Positions 38,644 to 47,949 are shown, counted from the first letter of the stretch. The stretch: 64,000 nucleotides of DNA from WHTI01 sp963826105 (GCA_963826105.1 CAWGWA010000006.1:248001-312000), one strand, 5' to 3'. Notes: a model not told the origin generated them from the letters alone. A program made the numbers and translations.

Positions 38644-41052
38644 TCAGTTCACCGTGACCGTGATCGACTGAGGGTTGCTCGTCGTCGGACTCAGGGCCGA
38701 GGTCGGCCACGAACCCACAGGAGTCTTGGAGTTCACTTGGAATCGCCAGGTGCCGTATGGGAGGGCAACGCGGACATATCCATCGCTGCCGGTGGCGCCG
38801 AGATTGAGTGTCCGCCCCGTAGTGCACCCGTTGTCGGGGTCGTGATAAGCGACCACAGATGCACCGGCAACTGATGTGTTGTTGGACAGCCTTACTCGAA
38901 CATCCACGCTCTTCAGCGGGACGGATGCGGTTGTCGTTGTTCCAGGATTCGTCGTGACCGCCGAGGCGCGCTGTCCACCCGGGAAGAAGGCCTGCCCGGT
39001 ACTCGGGTTGACCCCCTCCGGATCGGCGTCGAGACACGTTCCACCCCAGAGCTGGTAACCGTTGAGGTATGGAAACAGCGGTGTCGCGGACACGCTCTGA
39101 CTGGTCGGAAGTATGGGGCTCTCTACGAACGAGACGACGAGCTCGGGGCGACGGCTGGTGGTGGTGTTCTCGCTCGAGCGGTAGACCTGCTCCATGGTCG
39201 ACGAGGAACTCTCGTTTGAGTCCTTAATGACGAAACCATTGTTCGATCCCTGGTACATGCTGTTCACCAGGGTGCCGACATCCCACGTCCTCCACACATC
39301 ATCGGATCCGGAGGACGGCGCCGTTGACGGCGAGCCGGTGGTCGAAGGTTGTCCGATCCACGTGATGGTGGACTCCAACCAACTGGAGGCCGCTCGGTAG
39401 ACCTCGATCGTGCGCCCCAACTTTCCCTTATCCTGGTAGAGACGAAGCTCGGCCCCTCCCAACGCGCACCCCGTGGGAACAGTGGGCAAAGTGAACCTGA
39501 TGAAGATGCGTTCGTTCTTATCGTCGGTCCTAGAGACAACCTTCATTTCCTTCTCGTCTCCGAAGTTCTCGTTGGCCTTTTCCTGCCTCACGCGGGCGTC
39601 ATCGGATGCCCCCACGGTCACCTGGGTTGAGCACGCCGAGACGTTCCCCCAGGTCACCACCAGCTCCGGGTCGTTGGCCAGCTCCCTAACGTCGAACTGG
39701 TTCAGATAGTCCGAGCCGTTCTCGGTCGCGTCTCTAAGTAGGAAGCCATTGTTCGCGCCGGCATACTGCGCCTGGACGATCGAGGTCACGCCCCACGTCA
39801 TCCAACCGGCGCTCGACGGCGCGGTCGCGGTGACCGCGGTGCCGGTAGTGGTCGGCTGGTTGTTCCAGTTGGTGCTTCCTTCGGTCCACGACGAATTCGC
39901 CTGATAGGCCTGGATCGTGCGCCCAGAACTTGGGACTCGGTCATAGATCCTCAGAGTCGCGGTCGCTACAGCGCATCCAGCAGGTGCGGTCGGGAGGGTG
40001 AACTTGACCAGGAACCGGCCGTTCCCGCCGTTCGATGAGTACGTGCCGGCGTACGTGTTGCTAGAGCTCCCGTAGGTGGAGTTGTTCGGATCCGACTGCA
40101 GCACCGAAGCATCCCCACTCGAGAGGAGGGTCGTCGGTGATGCGGTACAAGTCCCTCCCCCACCTCCACCGCCACTCGTGAAAGGCTGGCTGCCGAGAGC
40201 GAGTCCTGTGTTCGCGACGCTCGCACCGATCCCCTCGGGCACTCCGTAGTTAGCAAGACCGACAAGCGTCATGTTGATGGTGGCGCTGCGGTCGTAGACG
40301 AACTCACCGGAGGTGATGGAGCCCGCTGAGACGGTGAGGGGCTGTACCGGGTTCGTCTGGTTCTGAACGTCAACGAAGGCAGGTGTATTGAGCGAGACGT
40401 TGAAGACGCCGGGGGGAAGCCCGATGAAGAACGCGCATCCATCGGCGGCCGTGATCTGGGTGAAGGTACCTCCGGGACCGATCGCCGTCACCGTGATCCC
40501 GGCGCTCGGCAGCGCGTTCCGATCTCGGACCATGATCGCCATGTGACCGGCGCCCGAGTTGTAAGCGCCGATCGGTGGCGACACGATCGTCTCCGATTGG
40601 ACCGGCCTGACTCCCTGCATGTTCGGCCACGTCACGGTCACGATCACCCTGAGGAATGCGAGTGCGGTGCCGGCCGGGGGGCTGCATACGCCGCCGGACC
40701 CGTCCTTGCTCACCCACGACGTCTGCCTGAGAAGCGTGTAGTTCACGCCCGTCACGGTTTCCGTCTTGGTGACATCGGTGAGGGGTAGCGACGCGAACTT
40801 GGTCGAGCGGACGATGTCCATCTCCTTGGCGGCGAGGTTGGCCGCCACGGAACGGTTGCGGTTGTTCCTCGTAAGGCCGAGGGCACTGCCCATCCCGACC
40901 GCAACCCCGGAAGCGACCACGGAGAAGATGGTGAGAGCGATGAGGAGCTCGATGAGGCTGACCCCGGCTTCACCGGACGCGAAGCGACGAGCGATTCCTC
41001 GCTCGTTGCGTGCGGATCGGAAGCTGTGAATGATCTGGTTCAAGGGGTCCAT
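38644..41052 (-). CDS. Giant minor pilin with two DNRLRE domains (putative tip adhesin)
   Basis: 802 residues. The prepilin signal lies at G30, followed by VSLIELLIALTIFSVV with Glu at mature position 5. Residues about 169-230 form a carboxypeptidase-regulatory-like beta sandwich. A run of seven glycines (294-300) leads to two DNRLRE-type beta domains at about 302-468 and 474-642, each with NNGFLLRD/NNGFVIKD and a terminal PELVV. A second regulatory-like sandwich lies at 716-775. Such domains are extracellular and often bind surfaces or polymers. Most minor pilins are 150-250 residues, so this one probably acts as an adhesin. Family calls are from pattern, not a search. Confidence 0.85.
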   Translation of the reverse strand: MDPLNQIIHSFRSARNERGIARRFASGEAGVSLIELLIALTIFSVVASGVAVGMGSALGLTRNNRNRSVAANLAAKEMDIVRSTKFASLPLTDVTKTETVTGVNYTLLRQTSWVSKDGSGGVCSPPAGTALAFLRVIVTVTWPNMQGVRPVQSETIVSPPIGAYNSGAGHMAIMVRDRNALPSAGITVTAIGPGGTFTQITAADGCAFFIGLPPGVFNVSLNTPAFVDVQNQTNPVQPLTVSAGSITSGEFVYDRSATINMTLVGLANYGVPEGIGASVANTGLALGSQPFTSGGGGGGGTCTASPTTLLSSGDASVLQSDPNNSTYGSSSNTYAGTYSSNGGNGRFLVKFTLPTAPAGCAVATATLRIYDRVPSSGRTIQAYQANSSWTEGSTNWNNQPTTTGTAVTATAPSSAGWMTWGVTSIVQAQYAGANNGFLLRDATENGSDYLNQFDVRELANDPELVVTWGNVSACSTQVTVGASDDARVRQEKANENFGDEKEMKVVSRTDDKNERIFIRFTLPTVPTGCALGGAELRLYQDKGKLGRTIEVYRAASSWLESTITWIGQPSTTGSPSTAPSSGSDDVWRTWDVGTLVNSMYQGSNNGFVIKDSNESSSSTMEQVYRSSENTTTSRRPELVVSFVESPILPTSQSVSATPLFPYLNGYQLWGGTCLDADPEGVNPSTGQAFFPGGQRASAVTTNPGTTTTASVPLKSVDVRVRLSNNTSVAGASVVAYHDPDNGCTTGRTLNLGATGSDGYVRVALPYGTWRFQVNSKTPVGSWPTSALSPTTSNPQSITVTVN

Positions 41053-41135
41053 CCAGTCGAGTGGGGTCCTAACTGGTTATCGGCACCGGAGGGCCCGACG
41101 TTGAGCTGTGGAAGGCCGTGCGTGAACCCTGAGGA

Positions 41136-41669
41136 TCAGCTCGTAGCCCATCCGACGCCGGGATCCCGGCTATAGCCCGTGGTGCCGCATTGCCCTGTGG
41201 TGACGCTAGTCGAGGGGGGAGACACCGTGCTTGTACTTTTTGCGTAGTACGTCCCCGCGGTGGTCTGCCCGTTGAGGCTGACATCGGTAGCCAGGCTCAT
41301 GATGCAGAACTGGTTCCCCGACGCGCTGGTCGAGACGAGGACGACACCATTTCCTGTTCCGTTCATGGCGACCATGACGCCTCCCTGCTTGGCGTCGGTA
41401 GTAGTCCACACCACGTTCGGCTCGATCCCTCGAAGCGCGGTCGCGCTGGTCGTGTAGGTCTGGTAGTCGACGTAGTAAGTGCGCTCGGCCGACAGACCCG
41501 CTCGCAGGGCGGCCTGGGGCTGGCTGTCGTTGCCTTGGTTCTTCGCTCCCAGGAAGCGCGGGATGGCGATCGCCATCAGGATGCCGAGGATCATGATGAC
41601 CACTAGCAGCTCAATGAGCGAGAAACCGCTCTCGTTGCCGCTCCGGTTCCGTGTCAGGTGCTCGGTCAT
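41136..41669 (-). CDS. Type IV prepilin, second copy
   Basis: 177 residues with a 15-residue leader ending GNESG, then FSLIELLVVIMILGILMAIAIPRFL, a textbook class IVa signal with Glu at mature position 5. The C-terminal region is beta-rich with two Cys (FCIMS and GQCGT) that could close the D-region loop. The ATG at 41669 has AGAGGAC just upstream; a longer frame reaches 41756. Its signal has the same leader length as the other pilin at 41822-42212. Confidence 0.9.
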   Translation of the reverse strand: MTEHLTRNRSGNESGFSLIELLVVIMILGILMAIAIPRFLGAKNQGNDSQPQAALRAGLSAERTYYVDYQTYTTSATALRGIEPNVVWTTTDAKQGGVMVAMNGTGNGVVLVSTSASGNQFCIMSLATDVSLNGQTTAGTYYAKSTSTVSPPSTSVTTGQCGTTGYSRDPGVGWATS

Positions 41670-41770
41670 GTCCTCTACCCCTGCGCCTTTCGTTCTGGTC
41701 CGATGGCCCGAAGGGCCGACTGTCCTGCCTAGTACTTCGTCATCTCCTGAAGTCAACTTGAAAGTCGGAA

Positions 41771-41803
41771 AAGAAAAAGAGGGGGCGGTTGCCCGCCCCC
41801 TCT
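41771..41803 (-). terminator. Strong intrinsic terminator after the main pilin gene
   Basis: An 11-bp perfect stem (AGAGGGGGCGG / CCGCCCCCTCT) closed by the tetraloop GCAA (a GNRA loop) is followed by TTTTTCTTTT. It starts 19 bases after the pilin stop on the minus strand. This is the clearest terminator in the window and would separate abundant pilin mRNA from the minor pilin genes. Confidence 0.95.
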
Positions 41804-41821
41804 ATCAGATAGCTACTTGGA

Positions 41822-42212
41822 TCACGTGCAGGCGACCGTGCTGGGAGCGCCGACCCCGCTGTCGTAATACTGGTCCGGCGTGTCCTGGTCGTGGTCAGCC
41901 ATCAGGCAGAAGTCGCTGGCGGTGGCACTGATAACCGACACCGTCGACGCCCTCTGTCTCTGCAAAGGCACTAGTCGCAATATCGAAGTCGACGTAGCTA
42001 CCGTTGTTGCCAACGGCATAAGTCTCGGCCTCGATCGCCGCGTTCTTCAGAGACGACTCGGATTGTGCTGCCCAACCCTTTTCCCTCTGGTTGAGGAAGA
42101 CGGGGATGGCGATCGCCGCGAGGATCGCGATGATCAGGATCACAACCAGGAGCTCGATGAGGGTGAATCCGCGCTCATCCCGCTCCCGTGATGCTCGGAA
42201 CTTCGACATCAT
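41822..42212 (-). CDS. pilA: Major type IV pilin candidate (one frameshift)
   Basis: About 130 residues. A 15-residue basic leader ends RDERG, then FTLIELLVVILIIAILAAIAIPVFL, the class IVa signal with Glu at mature position 5. The tail (ISATASDFCLMADHD ... STVAC) is in another frame after a break near 41935 and supplies two Cys that could form the pilin disulfide. The ATG at 42212 lies six bases after AAGGAGG; the strong ribosome site and dedicated terminator suggest high expression. Phase variation at the break is possible but the other breaks in the window argue for an error. Confidence 0.88.
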
Positions 42213-42418
42213 GGTGGGCCTCCTTCTGGTGTTGTCCACCTGGGTGAGCCGGAACGGTTCCGCCTCAAGGAAGTCATCGGATAGACCTGGAAGGAACTTG
42301 AGGGAAAATCCGGGACGTTAAGGAGACAAAAGTCGCAAAGCGCGCCCGACCAATGCCGCACCATGACGAACGGAGGCCCCCGATGATCGGAGACCCCCGC
42401 ACGACGTACTGAGATCGG

Positions 42419-43636
42419 TTACTTGACGAGGTCGAAGATCTTGAACATCGGCATATAGAGGGCGATGATCATCGACCCCACGATGCCTCCGAGCACTGCG
42501 ATCATCACGGGCTCGATCAGCGAGGTCAGCGACTCAGTCGTCGACTCGACCTCTTGGTCGTAGAACTGAGCCACCTTGTCGAGCATGACGTCGACCTGCC
42601 CTGTGTCCTCGCCAACGGAGATCATCTGCACGACCATGGGCGGGAAGACGTCGTGGTTCGCGAGGGGGGCTGCCATCGTCTCGCCTCGCCTCACGTTCTC
42701 CTTAACGTCCATCGCAGCACGGGCCAACACTTCGTTGCCGGTGGACTCCGCCACGATATCGAACGCTTGCAGCACGGGAACTCCGGCCCTGAGGAGCAGG
42801 GCAAGGGTACGGGCGAAGCGTGAGATCGCCACCTTCTGAAAGAGGTCTCCGAAGACCGGGACCTTCAACTTGATGCGGTCGAAGACCAATCGGGCGTCGG
42901 CACTGGCTTCCTTCGCACGCTTGTAGGCCATGAATCCACCGATACCCAGAACCAGAGCCACCGGGATCAGGATCTTGGATTGCTCGCTCAGGGTCATCAG
43001 GATCTGGGTTGGCAAGGGCAGCGTGCCACCGAGGCCGGTGAACATGTTGGCAAACGTCGGCACGACGAACACCAGCATCACCGAAACGAGCAGCACTGCG
43101 ATAACCGCCACCACGACCGGATAGGTCATGGCCGACTTGACCTTCTGCCTAAGCTTGTAGTCGGTCTCGAAGCCCGCGGCGACACGCTCGAGTACGGTGT
43201 CGAGCTGGCCCCCGGTCTCCCCTGCCTTGACCATCGAGATGAATAGTGGGTTGAAGACCTTGGGCCACTTCGACATCGCAGCCGAGAGACTCGAGCCGCG
43301 CTCGACATCGTCGCGAACCAAGAGGATGTGCTTCGCAAGCATCGGGTTCTCGGTCTGCTCGCCGAGGATGTTCAGGGTGCGCAAGAGCGACAAGCCCGAG
43401 TTGATCATCGTGGCGAACTGGCGAGAGAAGACCGCCATGTCGCGCAGCTTGACCTTCGGCGGGAAGATGTGAAGCTCGGTCTTGGCGGTGACCTTGGCGG
43501 CCTTGTTGATCTGGATCGGAATGAGGCCCTTGGCCCGCAAGCGGGACGCTACGACCGACTCGCCGTCGGCCTCCATGGCGCCCGCGACGATCTTCCCCTG
43601 ACGGGTCCTTACCGTGTATGCGTACGATTCAGCCAT
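42419..43636 (-). CDS. pilC: Type IV pilus platform protein PilC
   Basis: An inner-membrane platform on which PilB and PilT act. The 405 residues show two T2SSF repeats: LRDMAVFSRQFATMINSGLSL onward (about 70-190) and ISRFARTLALLLRAGVPVLQ onward (about 270-395), with three main membrane segments, AMTYPVVVAVIAVLLVSVML among them. The N-terminal 60 residues are cytoplasmic. It lies 1 base after pilT and before the pilin genes. Confidence 0.96.
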   Translation of the reverse strand: MAESYAYTVRTRQGKIVAGAMEADGESVVASRLRAKGLIPIQINKAAKVTAKTELHIFPPKVKLRDMAVFSRQFATMINSGLSLLRTLNILGEQTENPMLAKHILLVRDDVERGSSLSAAMSKWPKVFNPLFISMVKAGETGGQLDTVLERVAAGFETDYKLRQKVKSAMTYPVVVAVIAVLLVSVMLVFVVPTFANMFTGLGGTLPLPTQILMTLSEQSKILIPVALVLGIGGFMAYKRAKEASADARLVFDRIKLKVPVFGDLFQKVAISRFARTLALLLRAGVPVLQAFDIVAESTGNEVLARAAMDVKENVRRGETMAAPLANHDVFPPMVVQMISVGEDTGQVDVMLDKVAQFYDQEVESTTESLTSLIEPVMIAVLGGIVGSMIIALYMPMFKIFDLVK

Positions 43637-43637
43637 C

Positions 43638-45275
43638 TCAGGCCCTTCCCGAAAGTCGCTTGAATTCCTCTGCGTGGTGACATCTCTCTAGACCTATCTC
43701 GTACGAAATGACGTTCGACTTGACCATGTCGCCGAGATGGGCGTCCATGATCTGCATCCCGTGCTTCCCACCGGACTGCATCGAGGTGTAGATCTGGTGC
43801 GTCTTGCCCTCTCGGATCAGGTTCCGGACGCCGTCCGTGACCACGAGGACCTCTGCGGCCACGATCCGGCCCCCGCTCATCTTGGGCACCAGCTGCTGCG
43901 ATACGACCCCTACGAGGGTCGAGGCGAGCTGGATCCTGATCTGGTTCTGCTGATGAGGTGGGAACACGTCGATGATCCTGTCCACCGAACCGGGAGCGTC
44001 CCGCGTGTGCAACGTCGCAAAGACGAGGTGTCCCGTCTCGGCCGCGGTCAGCGCGGTCTGGATCGTTTCGAGGTCTCTCAACTCGCCGACGAGGATGACG
44101 TCGGGGTCCTGGCGCAGCACATGCCGGAGAGCCTTGGCGAAACCGTGTGTGTCGCCACCGATCTCGCGCTGGTTCACGACGGACTTCTTGTGGGCGTGAA
44201 GAAACTCGATGGGGTCCTCGATGGTCATGATGTGGTCGCTGCGGTTTGCATTGATCGAATCGATCAATGACGCGAGCGTGGTCGACTTGCCCGAACCCGT
44301 GATCCCGGTGACGAGCACGAGGCCTCCACGCAAGCGGGTGAACTCCTTCAGTACCGGCGGGAGGCCGAGGTCCTCCATCGACGCGATCTTGTAAGGGATC
44401 AGACGCATCGCCGTGCCGAGGGTGTCGCGCTGGCGAAAGACGTTGACCCTGAAGCGGCCGCGGCCCGGCAACGCGAACGACATGTCGAGCTCGAGTTCCT
44501 CTTCGAACTGTTTCCGCTGCTTCTGCGACATCATCGAATAGATGACGTCCTGGAGGTCTTTGGGCAAGAGCTTGCGGTAGCCGGGGAGGGGGACCAACTC
44601 TCCGTGGAGCCGGATGGTCGGAGGGATACCGGAGGTGAGGTGGAGGTCGGAGGCGCCGCGTTCGATAACCGCTATGAGGAACTCGGTCAGATCGGGGTCT
44701 TTACCCTCCCCCGGCTTCGCGACGACCTCCTCGGGCTCACGCCCCGGCGTCCAATCGTCGTCCTCGGGATCTTCCATCTTTTGCTTCGCCTCCACCGCCG
44801 GAGCAACTGCCGCGGCGCCGTTGCCGGCGACTGGGCTTGATCCCACCGGATAGGCGCGATCGATGGCGCCCAGGAGGTCGGGGTTGTGTGCCGCGACGGG
44901 GACGATCTCCCGGCCCGTGACGGTTCGCAACTCACCGAGAGCCTCCTCATCGCGGGGCTCGGTCAGGGCGATCACCAGTCGGTCGTCCTGCAGTTTCACA
45001 GGGAGCGCACCCAGGCGTCGAACGACTTCTGCTGTGAGCGTCGCGACGATCGCCTTGGCCGGCGTCGCCTTCTCGAGATCGGCGAACGGAACGCCATGCT
45101 GGACGGCCCGCGCTCGTGACAATTCACGGTCGGTGACGTGTCCGCCATCGACGAGGATCTTGCTTACCGTGTCCCCGGTAAGGCGCTCTTGCTCGGCAGC
45201 GGCATCGAACAGTTCCTTGGAAACGAGGCCGTGCTCGAGCAGGATCTGTCCGAGGCTACGTTGCGTCTGGGTCAT
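43638..45275 (-). CDS. pilT: Pilus retraction ATPase PilT with N-terminal MshEN-like domain
   Basis: 545 residues against about 350 for most PilT. The C-terminal 355 are canonical: ASDLHLTSGIPPTIRLHGEL, Walker A GITGSGKST at 324-332, the Asp box DHIMTIEDPIEF, GELRDLETIQTALTAAETGH, the His box, and the retraction signature RNLIREGKTHQIYTSMQ. Residues 1-145 add a T2SSE_N/MshEN-type domain as in PilB (LGQILLEHGLVS, VPFADLEKA), joined by an acidic linker. MshEN domains can bind c-di-GMP. The ATG at 45275 follows AGGA; a longer open frame is a pilB shadow. Confidence 0.95.
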   Translation of the reverse strand: MTQTQRSLGQILLEHGLVSKELFDAAAEQERLTGDTVSKILVDGGHVTDRELSRARAVQHGVPFADLEKATPAKAIVATLTAEVVRRLGALPVKLQDDRLVIALTEPRDEEALGELRTVTGREIVPVAAHNPDLLGAIDRAYPVGSSPVAGNGAAAVAPAVEAKQKMEDPEDDDWTPGREPEEVVAKPGEGKDPDLTEFLIAVIERGASDLHLTSGIPPTIRLHGELVPLPGYRKLLPKDLQDVIYSMMSQKQRKQFEEELELDMSFALPGRGRFRVNVFRQRDTLGTAMRLIPYKIASMEDLGLPPVLKEFTRLRGGLVLVTGITGSGKSTTLASLIDSINANRSDHIMTIEDPIEFLHAHKKSVVNQREIGGDTHGFAKALRHVLRQDPDVILVGELRDLETIQTALTAAETGHLVFATLHTRDAPGSVDRIIDVFPPHQQNQIRIQLASTLVGVVSQQLVPKMSGGRIVAAEVLVVTDGVRNLIREGKTHQIYTSMQSGGKHGMQIMDAHLGDMVKSNVISYEIGLERCHHAEEFKRLSGRA

Positions 45276-45309
45276 GACCGTCCTGCTTTCTCGTTGAGGT
45301 GTTGCGACA

Positions 45310-47004
45310 TCACACGACCACCCTGAGCACTTCGGCGATCGAAGTGAGTCCCATCCGGACCTTGGCAAGCCCGTCGGAGCGGAGCGTGACCATTCCCTGG
45401 TCCCGGGCGACACGGGCGATCTCCTCCGAGGAAGCGTGCTCGGTGACCATGCGCTCGATCTGCTCGGTAACCAACATGACCTCGTGAAGCGCCATACGGC
45501 CCTTGTAACCGGTGCTCCCGCAGCTGGTGCAACCGACGGGGCGGTACAGCGTCGGCAGACCCTGGGTCGGGTCGTAGGGGAACTTGGCGTGCATAAGTTC
45601 CTGCTCGGTCGCCGTGTACGGCTCCTTGCACTTGTTGCAGAGCTTCCGGGCAAGACGCTGGGCGACGATGCAGTCGAGTGACGATGCAACCAGGAACGGC
45701 TCGATGCCCATCTCGACAAGACGCGTGAGCGCCGACGGAGCGTTGTTGGTGTGAAGGGTGGACAGCACGAGGTGACCCGTGAGAGCGGCCTCGACAGCGA
45801 TCTGAGCGGTCTCCCGGTCTCTGATCTCACCGATGAGGCAGATGTCGGGGTCGGAACGAAGGATCGATCTCAGGGCGGACGCGAACGTGAGTCCGGCCTT
45901 TGGGTTGGTCTGGATCTGGTTGACGCCGGGGAGCCGGTACTCGACCGGGTCCTCGACCGTGATCACGTTGACCTCGGGTCGGTTCAGGATGTTCAGGGTC
46001 GCGTAGAGGGTCGTCGACTTACCGGACCCGGTCGGGCCGGTGACGAGGATCGCTCCGTACGGCTTCGAGTACGCCTCCTCGAAGCGATCGAAGTTGTGCT
46101 TCGAGAACCCGAGGTCCGAAAGCTCGAGAAGGACACTCGACTTATCCAAGATCCTCATGACGATCTTCTCGCCATGGATCGTCGGCAGCGTCGCTACACG
46201 GATGTCGATCTGCTTCCCCTGGACGACGAGACTGATGCGGCCGTCCTGCGGGATACGCCGTTCGGCGATGTCGATGTCGGCCATGATCTTCAAACGGCTG
46301 GTGATGCCGGACTGCACCGACTTCGGCGGGCGCATGACCTCATGCAGAACGCCGTCGACGCGGTACCTAACGACCACCGACTTCTCACCCGGCTCGACAT
46401 GGATGTCGGATGCGCGGTCGTTCACCGCCTGGGTGATCAGCAGGTTGACCAGTTTGATGATTGGCGCGTCGTCCGCGGCTCCCGAGGAATCGATCTCGAT
46501 GTCCTGCTGGGACTGAGCTTCGAACGCAGCCTCTTCGGCAAGAGACTCAGCGGCCCCATCGAGGCGGTAGTAGTGACTGATAGCGGTGAGGATGTCAGCC
46601 TTCGTCGAGACCACGATGACGACGTCTCGCTTGGTGAGGGCTCGGATGTCGTCCACCGCGACGACGTTGGCCGGATCGGCCATCGCCAGCACGAGGCGCC
46701 CCTCTTCGTCGATACGAACGGGGATCGCGCTGTCGCGCCGGGCGATGATCTCGGGCACCAGTGAGATGGCGGATGGGTCGGGCTGTGTCTCTGCGAGGTC
46801 CACGTACTCGAGGCCGAGTTGCTCGGCGAGGATCGAGACGAGGAGCGCTTCTCGGGAGTAGCCCAGTTCGATCAGGACGCGTCCGAGGGACCGCCCCTTC
46901 TGAGCGGCCACACGACGAGCTTCCTCCAGCTGAGCGGGATCGATGAGTCCTCTGTCGAGGAGGATCCTGTCGAGGTCCGCCGCCGGGCGTGCGGGTGACA
47001 CCAC
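45310..47004 (-). CDS. pilB: Pilus extension ATPase PilB
   Basis: 564 residues. The N-terminal 150 form an MshEN-like domain (RILLDRGLIDPAQLEEA, LGYSREALLVSILAEQLGLEYVD). The GspE core has Walker A GPTGSGKST at 323-331, the Asp box VITVEDPVEYRL, Walker B LIGEIRDRETA and the His box LSTLHTNNAPSALTR. The zinc cysteines C456, C459, C492 and C495 are present, marking an extension ATPase. The GTG at 47004 lies 8 bases after GGAAGGGG. It starts the pilB-pilT-pilC series. Confidence 0.96.
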   Translation of the reverse strand: MVSPARPAADLDRILLDRGLIDPAQLEEARRVAAQKGRSLGRVLIELGYSREALLVSILAEQLGLEYVDLAETQPDPSAISLVPEIIARRDSAIPVRIDEEGRLVLAMADPANVVAVDDIRALTKRDVVIVVSTKADILTAISHYYRLDGAAESLAEEAAFEAQSQQDIEIDSSGAADDAPIIKLVNLLITQAVNDRASDIHVEPGEKSVVVRYRVDGVLHEVMRPPKSVQSGITSRLKIMADIDIAERRIPQDGRISLVVQGKQIDIRVATLPTIHGEKIVMRILDKSSVLLELSDLGFSKHNFDRFEEAYSKPYGAILVTGPTGSGKSTTLYATLNILNRPEVNVITVEDPVEYRLPGVNQIQTNPKAGLTFASALRSILRSDPDICLIGEIRDRETAQIAVEAALTGHLVLSTLHTNNAPSALTRLVEMGIEPFLVASSLDCIVAQRLARKLCNKCKEPYTATEQELMHAKFPYDPTQGLPTLYRPVGCTSCGSTGYKGRMALHEVMLVTEQIERMVTEHASSEEIARVARDQGMVTLRSDGLAKVRMGLTSIAEVLRVVV

Positions 47005-47141
47005 TCTGTTGCCCCTTCCAGTCTGCGTCTCGCCGAGGCGACCCGCTGTCCATCGTCGATCAAGCGATCGGGCCCACGGCCCGAGCTACCTATTTATCGG
47101 CGCATGGAGGGGACGACTGAAATAGCAGTCCGCCAAAAGAC

Positions 47142-47333
47142 CTACGTAGATGCCCTCGTGTCGGCGGCCTCGGAGAGCATCTTTCGGGCCAAACGGACCA
47201 TACGGACCTGGAGGTCACCACCGGGGGCCAGGGATGAAACCGTTCCGTCGGCGAATACGAGCTGGACCGCGTTCCAGTCACGCGCCCAGGCGACGTCACG
47301 AGGCGGGATCGGCGGCAAGGTGTCGACGTTCAT
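47142..47333 (-). CDS. 63-residue protein coupled to the MglA-like GTPase
   Basis: Begins MNVDTLPPIPPRDVAWARDW, continues VQLVFADGTVSSLAPGGDLQ and ends in a basic helix. No known family is recognised. Its ATG (47333-47331) overlaps the GTPase stop as ATGA, so the two are almost certainly co-translated. The gene lies between the GTPase and pilB. A small regulatory partner of the GTPase or of PilB is a reasonable but unproven guess. Confidence 0.65.
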   Translation of the reverse strand: MNVDTLPPIPPRDVAWARDWNAVQLVFADGTVSSLAPGGDLQVRMVRLARKMLSEAADTRAST

Positions 47334-47947
47334 GAGACCGCCACGGGGGCCGGGCTCAGGCGGGCGAGGACCGAGATCAACGCGGCCAGCAGGACCTCTT
47401 TGACATCGGTGCGGGAACGGGGGTCGCAAAGGACCACCGGAACCTCGTGCCCTACCCCGAGAGAATGTCGCACGCTGGTCAGGATGTCCTCACCGCCGGC
47501 GGGAACGGCTTCGGCGTGGGTGACCCCGACGACGAAAGGAACGTCCGCGAAGCCGCGGAAGGTCTCGAGGATCGAACGTGCTTCGGCGGTCGAGCTAGCC
47601 ACATCCGCCCTTACCAGGAGGACGAAGGCAACCATCCCCTCGCTGAGGATCTCCCACATGACGTCGAACCGTTGCTGACCGGGAGTGCCGAAGAGGTGCA
47701 GGTGCACGCCGTCGTCGACCGTGATCTTCCCGAAGTCCATGGCAACGGTCGTGGATCGTTTGATGACCCGAGTCTCATCGGTCACCTCTCGATCGGTGCC
47801 GAGCACGGTGACCTGGCTGATGGTCTTGATCAGTGTCGTCTTGCCGGAAGAAAAAGGTCCGGTGACAACGATCTTCACTGGTCGATTCGCCGAGGCGGCG
47901 GGAACGTTGTGAGCCTTGAGCGCCCATCCCCTTTCCTGGGTGGGCAC
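47330..47947 (-). CDS. MglA-like small GTPase of the actinobacterial ATP/GTP-binding family
   Basis: 205 residues. G1 is TGPFSSGKTTL (Gly30 onward), G2 is the Thr in STTVAMDFGKI, G3 reads LFGTPGQQRF in place of DTAGQ, and the expected NKxD (G4) reads THAE, so base specificity may be relaxed. The G3 form is usual for this actinobacterial family, which includes the CvnD-type proteins of Streptomyces conservons. The GTG at 47947 is the available start; its ribosome site is poor, so coupling with the DUF4388 gene (2 bases apart) is likely. It sits two genes upstream of pilB. Confidence 0.87.
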   Translation of the reverse strand: MPTQERGWALKAHNVPAASANRPVKIVVTGPFSSGKTTLIKTISQVTVLGTDREVTDETRVIKRSTTVAMDFGKITVDDGVHLHLFGTPGQQRFDVMWEILSEGMVAFVLLVRADVASSTAEARSILETFRGFADVPFVVGVTHAEAVPAGGEDILTSVRHSLGVGHEVPVVLCDPRSRTDVKEVLLAALISVLARLSPAPVAVS

Positions 47948-47949
47948 GT

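Noticed and set aside
41822..42212. Phase-variable pilin frameshift
   Set aside because: The break is not in a long homopolymer or repeat, and similar breaks occur in many housekeeping genes.
47104..47403. 99-residue plus-strand ORF
   Set aside because: Antisense to the 63-residue gene and GTPase end; no ribosome site or motif.
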